NCBI RefSeq assembly: GCF_000311785.1
Contig: NZ_HE978545.1
Location: 1 to 49,797 of the forward strand
From: Brevibacillus massiliensis
GTDB lineage: Bacteria > Bacillota > Bacilli > Brevibacillales > Brevibacillaceae
Length of the DNA: 49,797 bases
Direction of reading: 5' to 3'
Shown: piece after piece, positions 17,158 through 26,922 of the stretch
Numbering within the stretch: position 1 is the stretch's first letter
Layout: every line of letters begins with the position of its first letter
Notes under the pieces: generated by a model
Databases searched by the model: none
The model's input: only the letters and a program-made list of their open reading frames with translations
Told to the model about the DNA's origin: nothing
Translations under genes and position numbers: made by a program

Positions 17158-17922
17158 ATGAAGCTGGTATCCTGGAATGTGAACGGCCTAAGGGCGTGTG
17201 TCAATAAAGGGTTTTACGACTACTTCAAGGAAACGGAAGCAGATATATTCTGCATACAGGAGACGAAGCTGCAGGAAGGGCAGATCAGCCTGGATTTGGA
17301 TGGTGAATATTTTCAGTTTTGGAATTATGCAGAGAAAAAGGGCTATTCCGGAACAGCGATTATTACAAAGCTGAAACCGCTCTCGGCATGGTACGGGCTT
17401 GAAGAGGACTACGAGCCCGAGGGGCGGATCATCACGCTCGAGTTCGACTCCTTCTACCTCGTCACGGTCTATACCCCGAATGCCAAGCGTGACCTGTCCA
17501 GATTGGAGTACAGACTGGAGTGGGAAGATCGCTTCCGAAGCTACCTGCAACAATTGGACAGCAGAAAACCCGTGATTGTATGCGGAGACTTAAATGTGGC
17601 CCACCGGGAGATTGACCTGAAGAACCCGAAATCGAATCAAAACAACTCAGGCTTCACCCCAGAGGAGCGGGAGAAGATGACCCGATTGCTGGACGCCGGG
17701 TTTATCGATTCGTTTAGGTATTTCTACCCCGAGCAGAGGGATGCCTACACCTGGTGGTCGTACATGCCAAAGGTGAGGGAGCGGAACATCGGCTGGCGAA
17801 TTGACTATTTCCTGGTCTCTTCGAGGCTGGATTCGTCGCTAATGGATGCCGGGATCGATTGCCATATTACAGGCAGCGATCACTGCCCTGTCTTTTTGAA
17901 AATCGCAGTGAAAAATGGGTGA
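17158..17922 (+). CDS. exoA: Exodeoxyribonuclease III (AP endonuclease)
   Basis: A 254-residue ExoIII/APE1 family enzyme, which incises abasic sites and trims 3' ends during base excision repair. Active-site motifs are intact: SWNVNGLRA (Asn near residue 7), CIQETKLQ (Glu, metal), VTVYTPNAKRD, CGDLNVAHREIDL (Asp/Asn), WRIDYFLVS and the terminal GSDHCPVFL (Asp-His pair). ATG 17158 follows AAGGAGAT. The length fits the B. subtilis enzyme. It stands alone, with 170 bases upstream and no obvious operon partner. Confidence 0.95.
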   Translation: MKLVSWNVNGLRACVNKGFYDYFKETEADIFCIQETKLQEGQISLDLDGEYFQFWNYAEKKGYSGTAIITKLKPLSAWYGLEEDYEPEGRIITLEFDSFYLVTVYTPNAKRDLSRLEYRLEWEDRFRSYLQQLDSRKPVIVCGDLNVAHREIDLKNPKSNQNNSGFTPEEREKMTRLLDAGFIDSFRYFYPEQRDAYTWWSYMPKVRERNIGWRIDYFLVSSRLDSSLMDAGIDCHITGSDHCPVFLKIAVKNG

Positions 17923-18071
17923 CGAGGCAAGCAGATCACGGCAAACCTGAAGCATCAGCAGACACAAGCGGTGGGTCGTATCTTTCCAATTCCATTGTGG
18001 CAGGGGCTGGACCATCGGCAGAATATTTCCGCCGAAGGGCAGCCCCTTTCTTTTCACATAGCTTCCCGGCT

Positions 18072-18917
18072 TTACTCTTCTCCCGTCGCCACCGGATTTT
18101 CCGGATAAGACGTCCAATCGCTCCAACTGCCGAGGTACAGCTTCGCGTCACTGCGCCCCGCTTCATTCAGCGCCAGGAGGTTGACGCATGCCGTAACGCC
18201 TGATCCACAGTAGACGATCAACTCATCCGCCTCGGCCAGCGGAGCAAAGCGTTCTTTCAGTTCATGGGCCGGCCGCAGGGTGCCGTCGGCTGACAGGTTT
18301 TCCTTATAAAAGTAGTGAAGCGCCCCCGGGATGTGTCCTGCCTTCGGGTCGATCGTCTCCAGTTCGCCGCGGTAGCGTTCACCTGCGCGGGAGTCGAGCA
18401 GAGCCGTACGCTCGCTGCGGGAGGCCACCTCAGCCGCGGTAACCAGCATGTGTGACTGGACATCGGGGACGAACGTGCGCCGGGTTCGCTTTTCTACCTC
18501 AGAGGTTACCGGCAATCCTGCTTTCCGCCACGCCGCATATCCGCCGTTCAAAACCGCTGCCCGAGGGTGGCCCATGTAGCGAAGCAGCCACCAGAGCCGG
18601 GCGGCCATCGCCATATCCTGGTCGTCGTATGCCACGACGGTTACATCACGGTCGATCCCGGCAGAAGAAAACAGCTCCACCAATGCGTCCGCGGCCGGCA
18701 GCGGGTGGCGTCCACCGTGACCGCTGCCCGCTTTCGGTGCCGACAAGTCCTGTTCCAGGTCAAAGTAAAGCGCACCCGGAATATGGTCCTGCAGGTACTC
18801 GGCGAGACCCAGCCCCGGCTTCCCCAGGGTAAAACGGCAGTCGACGATCACGACGTCCGGGTCGTCTGTATGTTCGGCCAGCCAATCGATTGAGACAAGG
18901 TTTTCTCTCACAGCCAT
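18072..18917 (-). CDS. Two-domain sulfurtransferase (rhodanese / mercaptopyruvate type)
   Basis: Two rhodanese domains form a 281-residue protein. The N-terminal domain (about 1-140) has VDCRFTLG and YDDQDMAMAARLWWLLRYMG, with aspartates where an active cysteine would be, the usual inactive half. The C-terminal domain (about 155-281) has LLDSRAGERYRGE, HIPGA and the catalytic loop YCGSGVTAC, whose CGSGVTA form is the mercaptopyruvate sulfurtransferase/SseA type. It moves sulfane sulfur to cyanide or thiol acceptors. ATG 18917 is preceded by CAGGAGCTGAG. The neighbours give no pathway hint. Confidence 0.9.
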   Translation of the reverse strand: MAVRENLVSIDWLAEHTDDPDVVIVDCRFTLGKPGLGLAEYLQDHIPGALYFDLEQDLSAPKAGSGHGGRHPLPAADALVELFSSAGIDRDVTVVAYDDQDMAMAARLWWLLRYMGHPRAAVLNGGYAAWRKAGLPVTSEVEKRTRRTFVPDVQSHMLVTAAEVASRSERTALLDSRAGERYRGELETIDPKAGHIPGALHYFYKENLSADGTLRPAHELKERFAPLAEADELIVYCGSGVTACVNLLALNEAGRSDAKLYLGSWSDWTSYPENPVATGEE

Positions 18918-19192
18918 CTCAGCTCCTGTTCTTTCTGAATCTTCCCTTCCTCATCATAACAAAACGGGCGCCTTCCCGTCTCGCGGAATTGGGACAGCGG
19001 AAAACACATGCTTGGGTGCCAACTTGGGACAAACGCCTTGAGTCTATCAACGAAAGCGGAGGTTTATATGATATCTGCGGATGAATAGAAGTCTATTTTA
19101 CATTTACTAGGGAATTCGACTAGAGCGAAGGACTTCTCCGCTCATATAGATGCAGTATAAATAAACCGTAAGGACGAAAGGGGATAGAAAAG

Positions 19193-20221
19193 ATGGAGCA
19201 TGTTCAGGATATGAGTTTTCTTGAATCGATGGTGGGGAAGACACTCCGCATCTACAAGGGAGGGCCAGAGGCAAAAGACGGCAGATTGCTCTCGGTTGCG
19301 GACGATTACCTGATGCTGGATACTCCCGAAGGAGATATCCTGTACTACAGTCTGGAACATATTAAAACGATCTGCCGGGACCTCGGCAAACCTTCTTTGC
19401 CGCTCAAGCACCGCCGTGAATTATTTGAGGAATACCTGGAGAACAGCGATCTGAAAGAAGTGCTGCAAAGCTTTAAATACGGCATGATTCAGGTCGACCG
19501 CGGCGGTCCGGAATCCAGAATCGGCAAGTTGCTGGACGTTGGAGACGATTTTATCGCCCTGCAGACGAAAGAAGACGGTACGCTCTACTATCAAATTCGT
19601 CATATTAAAAGCATTGGCGACGCTTCCGAGGAGTGCGAAAAAGGAGACTTCGAAGAGAAGCCCAGCTATCAACATGTAAAAAACTTCCATGAAGTGTTGA
19701 AAGAGATGCTCCATTGCTGGGTGAGGGTGAACCGCGGCGGTCCGGAGTCCCTTGAGGGCGTACTCACTGAGGTAGACGATGACTATATCACAGTCGTCCA
19801 CAATAAAGAAGTCTACAGGGTCTTGGTGTTCCACATTCGCAATATCAGCGAGGTCGACAAGAGCAAAGAGAATTCGGACGGTGAAAATAAAAACGAGGGG
19901 AGCAATGAAAACAAACAGAACAAGAACAAGAATAAAAACGAGAATAAGAACAAGAACAGCAATAAGAAGAGGAAATCGGTTCGGCAGTGGTACCAGCGGC
20001 GTTCACGGAAAGTCAGCAGAGTTTACATCAGAAAAACGGTAACGCGATATCGTGAAAAAACGACAGCCCGCTATCATGAAAAAGCCGCAGTGCAATATCA
20101 TAGAAAGGCGGCGAAGAGCCGCAGAAAACACAAGGGAGCAATCCGTCCCAGAGTGGAGATCGTAAAAGCTGTCTACAATTCGCGAGGAATGAAAGAAGTG
20201 AGGGTCAAGCAAAGGGCATAA
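19193..20221 (+). CDS. cotB: Spore coat protein CotB homologue
   Basis: Three CotB-type repeats are visible: GKTLRIYKGGPEAKDGRL (15-32), YGMIQVDRGGPESRIGKL (96-113) and CWVRVNRGGPESLEGVL (175-191), each followed by a DDY/DDF strand and a HIKSI-like strand. This triple RGGPES architecture is that of outer-coat protein CotB in B. subtilis. The tail differs: residues 223-262 are Asn/Lys/Glu-rich and residues 265-320 are Arg/Lys/Tyr/His-rich with YREK, YHEK and YHRK repeats, in place of the Ser/Lys repeats that CotH phosphorylates in B. subtilis. There is no signal peptide, as expected for mother-cell coat proteins. AAAGGGG precedes ATG 19193. Confidence 0.9.
   Translation: MEHVQDMSFLESMVGKTLRIYKGGPEAKDGRLLSVADDYLMLDTPEGDILYYSLEHIKTICRDLGKPSLPLKHRRELFEEYLENSDLKEVLQSFKYGMIQVDRGGPESRIGKLLDVGDDFIALQTKEDGTLYYQIRHIKSIGDASEECEKGDFEEKPSYQHVKNFHEVLKEMLHCWVRVNRGGPESLEGVLTEVDDDYITVVHNKEVYRVLVFHIRNISEVDKSKENSDGENKNEGSNENKQNKNKNKNENKNKNSNKKRKSVRQWYQRRSRKVSRVYIRKTVTRYREKTTARYHEKAAVQYHRKAAKSRRKHKGAIRPRVEIVKAVYNSRGMKEVRVKQRA
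19908..19972 (+). repeat. AAC/AAG/AAT low-complexity tract inside cotB
   Basis: About 65 bases consist almost only of AAC, AAG, AAT, AAA and GAG codons, encoding the Asn/Lys-rich linker of CotB. The imperfect repetition makes length change by slippage plausible, and the reading frame would be kept when triplets are gained or lost. Confidence 0.6.
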
Positions 20222-20285
20222 CAAGCGAACACGTTTGCCCCTTGCCCTCATAGAATCGGAACTTTATTGCAAAGGAGGGGAACAA

Positions 20286-20957
20286 ATGATTCCATTCGAT
20301 CAATATCTCACGAAACAAGTTGACGTCGAACTGTCGGGGAAAATCAAGCTGACAGGAATATTGATCGATTACGGGCTGGACATAGTCGTCCTCTACAATG
20401 GCAGACAGTATTTGTACATTCCCCTGGGGCAGATTCATCACGTAAGAGAGAATCTGGAGCAGGACTCGATTCTCTCCGTTTCAGCCGGCGATGCTCCGAT
20501 GGCTGAAGAGCCATTTGACAACATATCCTACCGAAAGATTTTGAGTCACGCCAGAGGGAAATTTATCGAGATATTCGTGACGGGGAACCAGACGCTGCAC
20601 GGTTATGTCACCAGTATTCTGACGGATTATTTTGTCTTCTATTCACCTGTATACAAAACGATGTTCATCTCTCTCTACCATGTCAAATGGCTGTCGCCCT
20701 ATACAGCCAATGCCGCGCCATACACGCTCGGCAGTCAACATCTGCCCGTTCAGCCAATCAGCCTGTCACTGCCCCGTACATTTACTGAAAATTTAAAAAA
20801 ATTAGAAAATAATCTCGTCATTTTTGATATAGGTGACCATCCCCGCAAGATTGGCCTCCTGCAAAAGGTTGAAAACAACATGATTGAATTGGTGACGGGG
20901 GAAGGAGAAAAAAACTATTGGAACGAGAAGCATTTAAAAACGGTTCATTTGCCTTGA
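20286..20957 (+). CDS. CotB-like coat protein with three Sm-like beta repeats
   Basis: The 223-residue protein starts at ATG 20286 behind AAAGGAGGGG. It can be cut into three similar blocks of about 50 residues: 7-55 (VDVELSGKIKLTGILIDYGL, ending PLGQIHHV), 80-135 (GKFIEIFVTGNQTLHGYVTS, ending YHVKWL) and 175-223 (NNLVIFDIGDHPRKIGLLQK, ending KHLKTVHL). Each has the strand order of the CotB/DUF2642 repeat, but without the RGGPES signature. It follows cotB by 64 bases on the same strand and is probably cotranscribed. A coat role is inferred from this context and the repeat pattern. Confidence 0.65.
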   Translation: MIPFDQYLTKQVDVELSGKIKLTGILIDYGLDIVVLYNGRQYLYIPLGQIHHVRENLEQDSILSVSAGDAPMAEEPFDNISYRKILSHARGKFIEIFVTGNQTLHGYVTSILTDYFVFYSPVYKTMFISLYHVKWLSPYTANAAPYTLGSQHLPVQPISLSLPRTFTENLKKLENNLVIFDIGDHPRKIGLLQKVENNMIELVTGEGEKNYWNEKHLKTVHLP

Positions 20958-20958
20958 T

Positions 20959-20991
20959 ATCTGCCGTCTCCGGAGAGCGGGGGCGGCAGAT
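20959..20991 (+). terminator. Hairpin after the CotB-like pair
   Basis: ATCTGCCG (20959-20966) pairs with CGGCAGAT (20984-20991), with an inner TCTCCGGAGA palindrome. The tail TTGTCTC is a weak T-run. Confidence 0.55.
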
Positions 20992-21096
20992 TTGTCTCAG
21001 GGATTCGAACCGGTTGATTCTCCCGTGCATACATTAGTTTAAGCCGCATGCGGCGCCACTTTCATCGAGCAGAGGGACACAGGAGGCTGATAACCA

Positions 21097-22512
21097 TTGA
21101 CATTCCCAGCACAAGACGGCGGGAAGCTGCCTTCCCATGTCTTTCGGGAGTACGACATACGAGGAAAAGCGGAAGGGGAGATCAGTCGAGACTTTGCCCG
21201 CCTGCTCGGCCTGGCGTTTGGCCGCAGGATCAAAACGGCGGGGGAACGTAAGGCAATCGTCGGCAGAGACAACAGAACGTCTTCTCCGCAGCTTCACGCC
21301 GCATTGATCTCAGGGCTTATCCAATCGGGATGTCAGGTGGTCGACATCGGCGAGGTCACGACTCCGATGTTCTACTTTAGTCTGCATCATCTGGATATCT
21401 CCTCCGGGATCATGGTGACTGCCAGTCACAATCCCGGCGAGGACAACGGGTTTAAACTGGCGATGGACAAAACCACGCTTTATGGCGAAGCCATTAGCAG
21501 CCTGGGCAAATTGATGCGGGAGGTCCTGGATTCGAAGGGAGATCGAGCGGAAGCACAGTCAGGGGTACCCGAGAAGCTCGATATCGAACGGCCTTACCTG
21601 GATGACCTGCAGGAGAAGATCAGGCTGGGGCCGAGGCGGCTGAAAGTGGTGGTTGACTGCGGCAACGGCACGCCGTCGCCCTTTGTCCCAAAAGCGCTGG
21701 ACCGATGGGGCTGTGAGGTCATCCAGCTGTACTGCGAGTCAGACCCGAGCTTCCCCCACCACCACCCGGATCCCGCCGATCCTGCAAACCTCCGCGATCT
21801 GGTGGAGCTGGTGAAACAGCAGAGAGCGGATGTCGGGCTTGCCTTTGACGGTGACGGAGACCGGCTGGGGGTCGTAGATGACCGGGGCCGCATCTTGTGG
21901 GGGGACCAGTTGATGATCCTCTTTTGGCGGGAAATCATGCCGAAGTATCCCGGTTGCCAGGCGCTCGTGGAAGTGAAGTGCTCCCAGGCGCTGGTGGAGG
22001 AGATCGCTCGTCTCGGCGGCAAACCGGTTTTCCATCGTACGGGCCATTCACACATCAAGGCAACGATGAAAAGTTTGAATACTCCGTTCACCGGAGAAAT
22101 GTCCGGGCACTTCTTCTTCAGGGATGAATTTTTGGGCTATGATGACGCGCTTTACGCCGCCGGCAGGCTGCTGCGCATTTTATCACAGACCAATCAAAGA
22201 CTGTCCGCTTTGTTTTCAGGGGTTCGGGAATACGCTTCGACCCCGGAGACCAGGGTGGTGTGTGCGGAGGAGCAGAAACAGACGATCATCGGGCAAGTCA
22301 AGCAGCACTTTCAGTCCAAATACGAGGTAATCGACGTGGACGGAGTAAGGGTGGTATTTCCGTACGGCTGGGGATTGATCAGAGCGTCCAATACGCAGCC
22401 CAGCCTGGTCCTGCGGGCAGAAGCCGACTCACAGGATGGTCTGGTTCAGATCAAGAGCGAAATCGAAGAGGCTCTGGCCGGCATCTGTCCGGAATTGTCC
22501 ATCCCCTGGTAA
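21097..22512 (+). CDS. manB: Phosphomannomutase / phosphoglucomutase
   Basis: A 471-residue alpha-D-phosphohexomutase that interconverts hexose 6- and 1-phosphates. All four functional loops are present: phosphoserine loop TASHNPGEDNG (about residues 108-118), metal loop FDGDGDRLG (about 249-257), sugar loop GEMSGHFFF (about 334-342) and phosphate loop RASNTQPSLVLRAE near the C-terminus. The N-terminal FREYDIRG is typical of ManB/AlgC-type enzymes. TTG 21097 lies about ten bases after AGGAGG. With manC and gmd next door it most likely feeds mannose 1-phosphate into GDP-mannose, although glucose 1-phosphate activity cannot be excluded. Confidence 0.9.
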   Translation: MTFPAQDGGKLPSHVFREYDIRGKAEGEISRDFARLLGLAFGRRIKTAGERKAIVGRDNRTSSPQLHAALISGLIQSGCQVVDIGEVTTPMFYFSLHHLDISSGIMVTASHNPGEDNGFKLAMDKTTLYGEAISSLGKLMREVLDSKGDRAEAQSGVPEKLDIERPYLDDLQEKIRLGPRRLKVVVDCGNGTPSPFVPKALDRWGCEVIQLYCESDPSFPHHHPDPADPANLRDLVELVKQQRADVGLAFDGDGDRLGVVDDRGRILWGDQLMILFWREIMPKYPGCQALVEVKCSQALVEEIARLGGKPVFHRTGHSHIKATMKSLNTPFTGEMSGHFFFRDEFLGYDDALYAAGRLLRILSQTNQRLSALFSGVREYASTPETRVVCAEEQKQTIIGQVKQHFQSKYEVIDVDGVRVVFPYGWGLIRASNTQPSLVLRAEADSQDGLVQIKSEIEEALAGICPELSIPW

Positions 22513-22533
22513 CAGACAACATTTCCATGGACC

Positions 22534-22573
22534 GCAAAAAGTCAGCCCGTCACATGACAGGTTGACTTTTTGC
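22534..22573. terminator. Bidirectional terminator between manB and manC
   Basis: GCAAAAAGTCA (22534-22544) and TGACTTTTTGC (22563-22573) form a perfect 11-bp outer stem with an inner partial stem. A- and T-runs in the arms serve both convergent genes. Confidence 0.8.
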
Positions 22574-22574
22574 T

Positions 22575-24583
<2,009 letters not shown>

Positions 24584-24729
24584 TCACCCCTTGTAGTCAT
24601 TCTCGACATAGTTTATGGTAACGCCGGGAAAGGAGTTCGCTTGCCACGCTGGTTGGATGCGGATTTGTACGGGGCAGCGCCGTTTAAAAAAACAAAACCG
24701 TCTGCGCGAGTAAGCCAAACGGTTCCCGG

Positions 24730-25584
24730 TTATTTGTTTTTTGGTTTGTCCGCTGCTTTTTGCTCGGAAATCCCTTCGTCCAATGAGTTTTTTTGCTTCT
24801 TCCGGCCGCGTTTTTTCTGCAGGCTGTTGGCCCGAAGGAACATTTTTTGGTCAACAGATCGCAGGATTTGGATGTCCGGTTTCGTATTCAGCCCCATCAG
24901 CCAAAGTTTTTTATCCCGATCCAGCCCAAAATTGAGCGCGTAAATCGTATTCCGGTATGTGGCGGCCAGCCCCTTGGCCGCGATCACGGAAAGAAAAGCG
25001 AGTTTTTTTCGGATCTCTTTCTGTTCCCGCATCTCCATGCCGATGCCATCCAGATACTCTTCGATCCGAACGGCTTTTCCCCCCCACTTTGGATCAGTCA
25101 CCATTGTGCCTTTTTGCGCCACTCTGGCGAACTGGCCTGTTATCTCCCAATGTCCTTGCCGGTTTATCTGCAGGATCGTTTGCAGATCGACCGGACGTTC
25201 CTCCCATTCTATCCGCTCAATCGCCTGCTGGATGATGTACTGTTCTCCCTCGCGATAGAGATCGAGCCAAAAATCAAAACTGCGGATACTGGAAAAGGCA
25301 AGCTGCTGATCTTCATGCAGGACCAACAAAGGCTTTATGGATTCATCAAGGTAGATGACTTTTCGTTCATGCGATTTTGTCACCCATTGCACCAGAAAAA
25401 TCAGATGTTTGGGGACTTTTTTTTCTGGTTTGATAAAGACGGAGTCGAACCGGTCGAGAAATTGGTGAAGCAGCATGGGCGAGTATAGGCCGGTAAGTGG
25501 TTGATGTCCCCTTAATGCCTTGATTTTTCGGATGGCTTGCCACTGTTTCCATCTGCTCTGGCGTAAACGTGGTTTCTGCTGCAC
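24730..25584 (-). CDS. YheC/YheD-type ATP-grasp protein, probably degenerate
   Basis: The 284-residue protein resembles the C-terminal ATP-grasp part of the coat-associated YheC/YheD family: LYSPMLLHQFLDRFDSVFIKP near residue 35, GGKAVRIEEYL near 165 and NFGLDRDKKLWLMGLNTKP near 230. In active members the last motif has acidic residues (a Glu before the Val-Asn pair); here the sequence is MGLN, so a metal ligand seems lost, and the N-terminal region is short. The C-terminus is a Lys-rich tail. GTG 25584 follows AGGGGGTG at six bases. A perfect sigma-K-like -10 lies upstream. It may be a structural, non-catalytic coat component. Confidence 0.7.
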   Translation of the reverse strand: MQQKPRLRQSRWKQWQAIRKIKALRGHQPLTGLYSPMLLHQFLDRFDSVFIKPEKKVPKHLIFLVQWVTKSHERKVIYLDESIKPLLVLHEDQQLAFSSIRSFDFWLDLYREGEQYIIQQAIERIEWEERPVDLQTILQINRQGHWEITGQFARVAQKGTMVTDPKWGGKAVRIEEYLDGIGMEMREQKEIRKKLAFLSVIAAKGLAATYRNTIYALNFGLDRDKKLWLMGLNTKPDIQILRSVDQKMFLRANSLQKKRGRKKQKNSLDEGISEQKAADKPKNK

Positions 25585-25647
25585 GACAACCACCCCCTGA
25601 TAAATTCCTCCGTAAAACGTGTCCGAAATAGAGAAGTGAATCTACTC

Positions 25648-25675
25648 TATCCTATGTATCGTCGCCTTCCATTGT
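25648..25675 (-). promoter_or_regulatory. Sigma-K-like promoter for the ATP-grasp gene
   Basis: On the minus strand an AC dinucleotide (25675-25674) is followed after 17 bases by CATAGGATA (25656-25648), an exact match to the mother-cell sigma-K -10 pattern CATAnnnTA. It lies 64 bases before GTG 25584, which fits late coat expression. Confidence 0.5.
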
Positions 25676-25773
25676 ATGGACATCCATCATAGTCATCGGC
25701 GGACATAGAGAAATCAAGGCTTGCGTTCGGGGGCGGACGCCTTCTTTTCCCGGATGGACTCCTTCTTTGTCTC

Positions 25774-25799
25774 ACAAAAAGAGCTCCCGCCATAAAATA
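25774..25799 (+). promoter_or_regulatory. Sigma-K-like promoter for the cotS operon
   Basis: CATAAAATA (25791-25799) matches the sigma-K -10 pattern. An AC lies 15 bases upstream (25774-25775), slightly short of the usual 16-17. It is 97 bases before the start of the cotS-type gene. The whole 312-base gap 25585-25896 thus holds two divergent late promoters, a hairpin near 25714-25753, and no gene. Confidence 0.4.
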
Positions 25800-25896
25800 A
25801 GGAAAATCCTCTGTATACGCTGCTGCCGAGCTCCCGTCAACCCGTGCAGGAGACCTTTCTACGAAAACAAAATCAGGGGAAAGAAGAGGGGATTGC

Positions 25897-26922
25897 ATGC
25901 CGGGCAGGAAGACCGTGTTCAAGATTGCCGGAAGGTTTGGCCTTCGTCCGCAAGAGATGGAGGAGATCAAATCGGGAGTGTACCGCCTCCTGTCTCCCAG
26001 CGGCAATGTGTACTGCCTGAAGCGGATGGCTTATCCGACGGATCAGCTCCGCTGGATCGATTCGACTTTGCGTAAGATCAAGCGTAAGGGCTTTGCTTAC
26101 ATCTGTTGGCGGGATCCGAAGAGGAGCAAGGGAAAACGGGCGTTTGTCCGGCCGGGGGGCAGAGGAGCCAAGTATATCCTGACCCCTTGGATATCGGGAA
26201 GCAAACCTCGTGTCACGTCGAAAACAGACCTTTACCAATGCGGGAAAAGATTGGCCCAGTTTCACCGCTTTAGCCGTTTTGCGGGGACGAGGGGCAAGGG
26301 AGCCCCTTATTATATCGGACGCTGGCCGGAGATGTTGACACACGAAAGGAATAAAATGGAAAAGGAAGTGAAACGGGCAAAGGCGAAACAACCCCTTTCC
26401 AAATGGGAGGGGCTTATGCTGAAATACGGCAGCGAGTGGAGCAAACGGGCCAAGTCGGCACTGGAGCGGCTGCGCAAAAGCAGCTACCGGGACCTCTGTC
26501 AGAAGGCCAGACAGACGGGATCGCTTTGCCACGGGGACTCCGGTTATAAAAACTTCGTCCTTACCAAACAAGGACCCGTCATCATCGATTTTGAAACCCT
26601 GCGTGTCGATTTGCCGGTGTACGATCTCTTTCGCTTCGTCCGTTCCATCGGCAAAAATTCGGATTGGAACTTTTCGCTCACCCGTGCCATACTCGACGGC
26701 TATCGCTCTGTCACGCCGCTCAAACCGGCCGACTATGAGCTCCTGGCTGTCTGGCTGCAATTTCCGTATAAGCCATGCAAGCTGATCAAACAGTATCGGC
26801 GGACCAGATCTGGCAGTGTCAGGAGAAAAATCGTGAAACAATTGGAAGAAGCAGCCAGGGGCGAACAGCGCATTCCTGCTTTTCTCCAGCATCTTGCGGA
26901 CTACGCGAAGGATGTGGATTAG
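25897..26922 (+). CDS. cotS: CotS family spore coat protein (kinase fold)
   Basis: A 341-residue protein of the CotS/CotI/YutH group, which has a choline-kinase-like fold. The catalytic-loop equivalent is CHGDSGYKNFVL (about residues 210-221) with Asp and Asn in place, and VIIDFETLRVDLPVYDLFRF (about 227-246) gives the metal-binding Asp. LAQFHRFSRF is a family landmark. B. subtilis CotS is a coat protein encoded next to the glycosyltransferase CotSA, the same gene pair as here. AGAAGAGGGGA precedes ATG 25897. The protein is very basic, with many RK-rich stretches. Whether it phosphorylates anything is unknown. Confidence 0.85.
   Translation: MPGRKTVFKIAGRFGLRPQEMEEIKSGVYRLLSPSGNVYCLKRMAYPTDQLRWIDSTLRKIKRKGFAYICWRDPKRSKGKRAFVRPGGRGAKYILTPWISGSKPRVTSKTDLYQCGKRLAQFHRFSRFAGTRGKGAPYYIGRWPEMLTHERNKMEKEVKRAKAKQPLSKWEGLMLKYGSEWSKRAKSALERLRKSSYRDLCQKARQTGSLCHGDSGYKNFVLTKQGPVIIDFETLRVDLPVYDLFRFVRSIGKNSDWNFSLTRAILDGYRSVTPLKPADYELLAVWLQFPYKPCKLIKQYRRTRSGSVRRKIVKQLEEAARGEQRIPAFLQHLADYAKDVD

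Noticed and set aside
19908-19972. CRISPR-like or satellite repeat
   Set aside because: The repetition is codon-level within cotB and lacks spacers.
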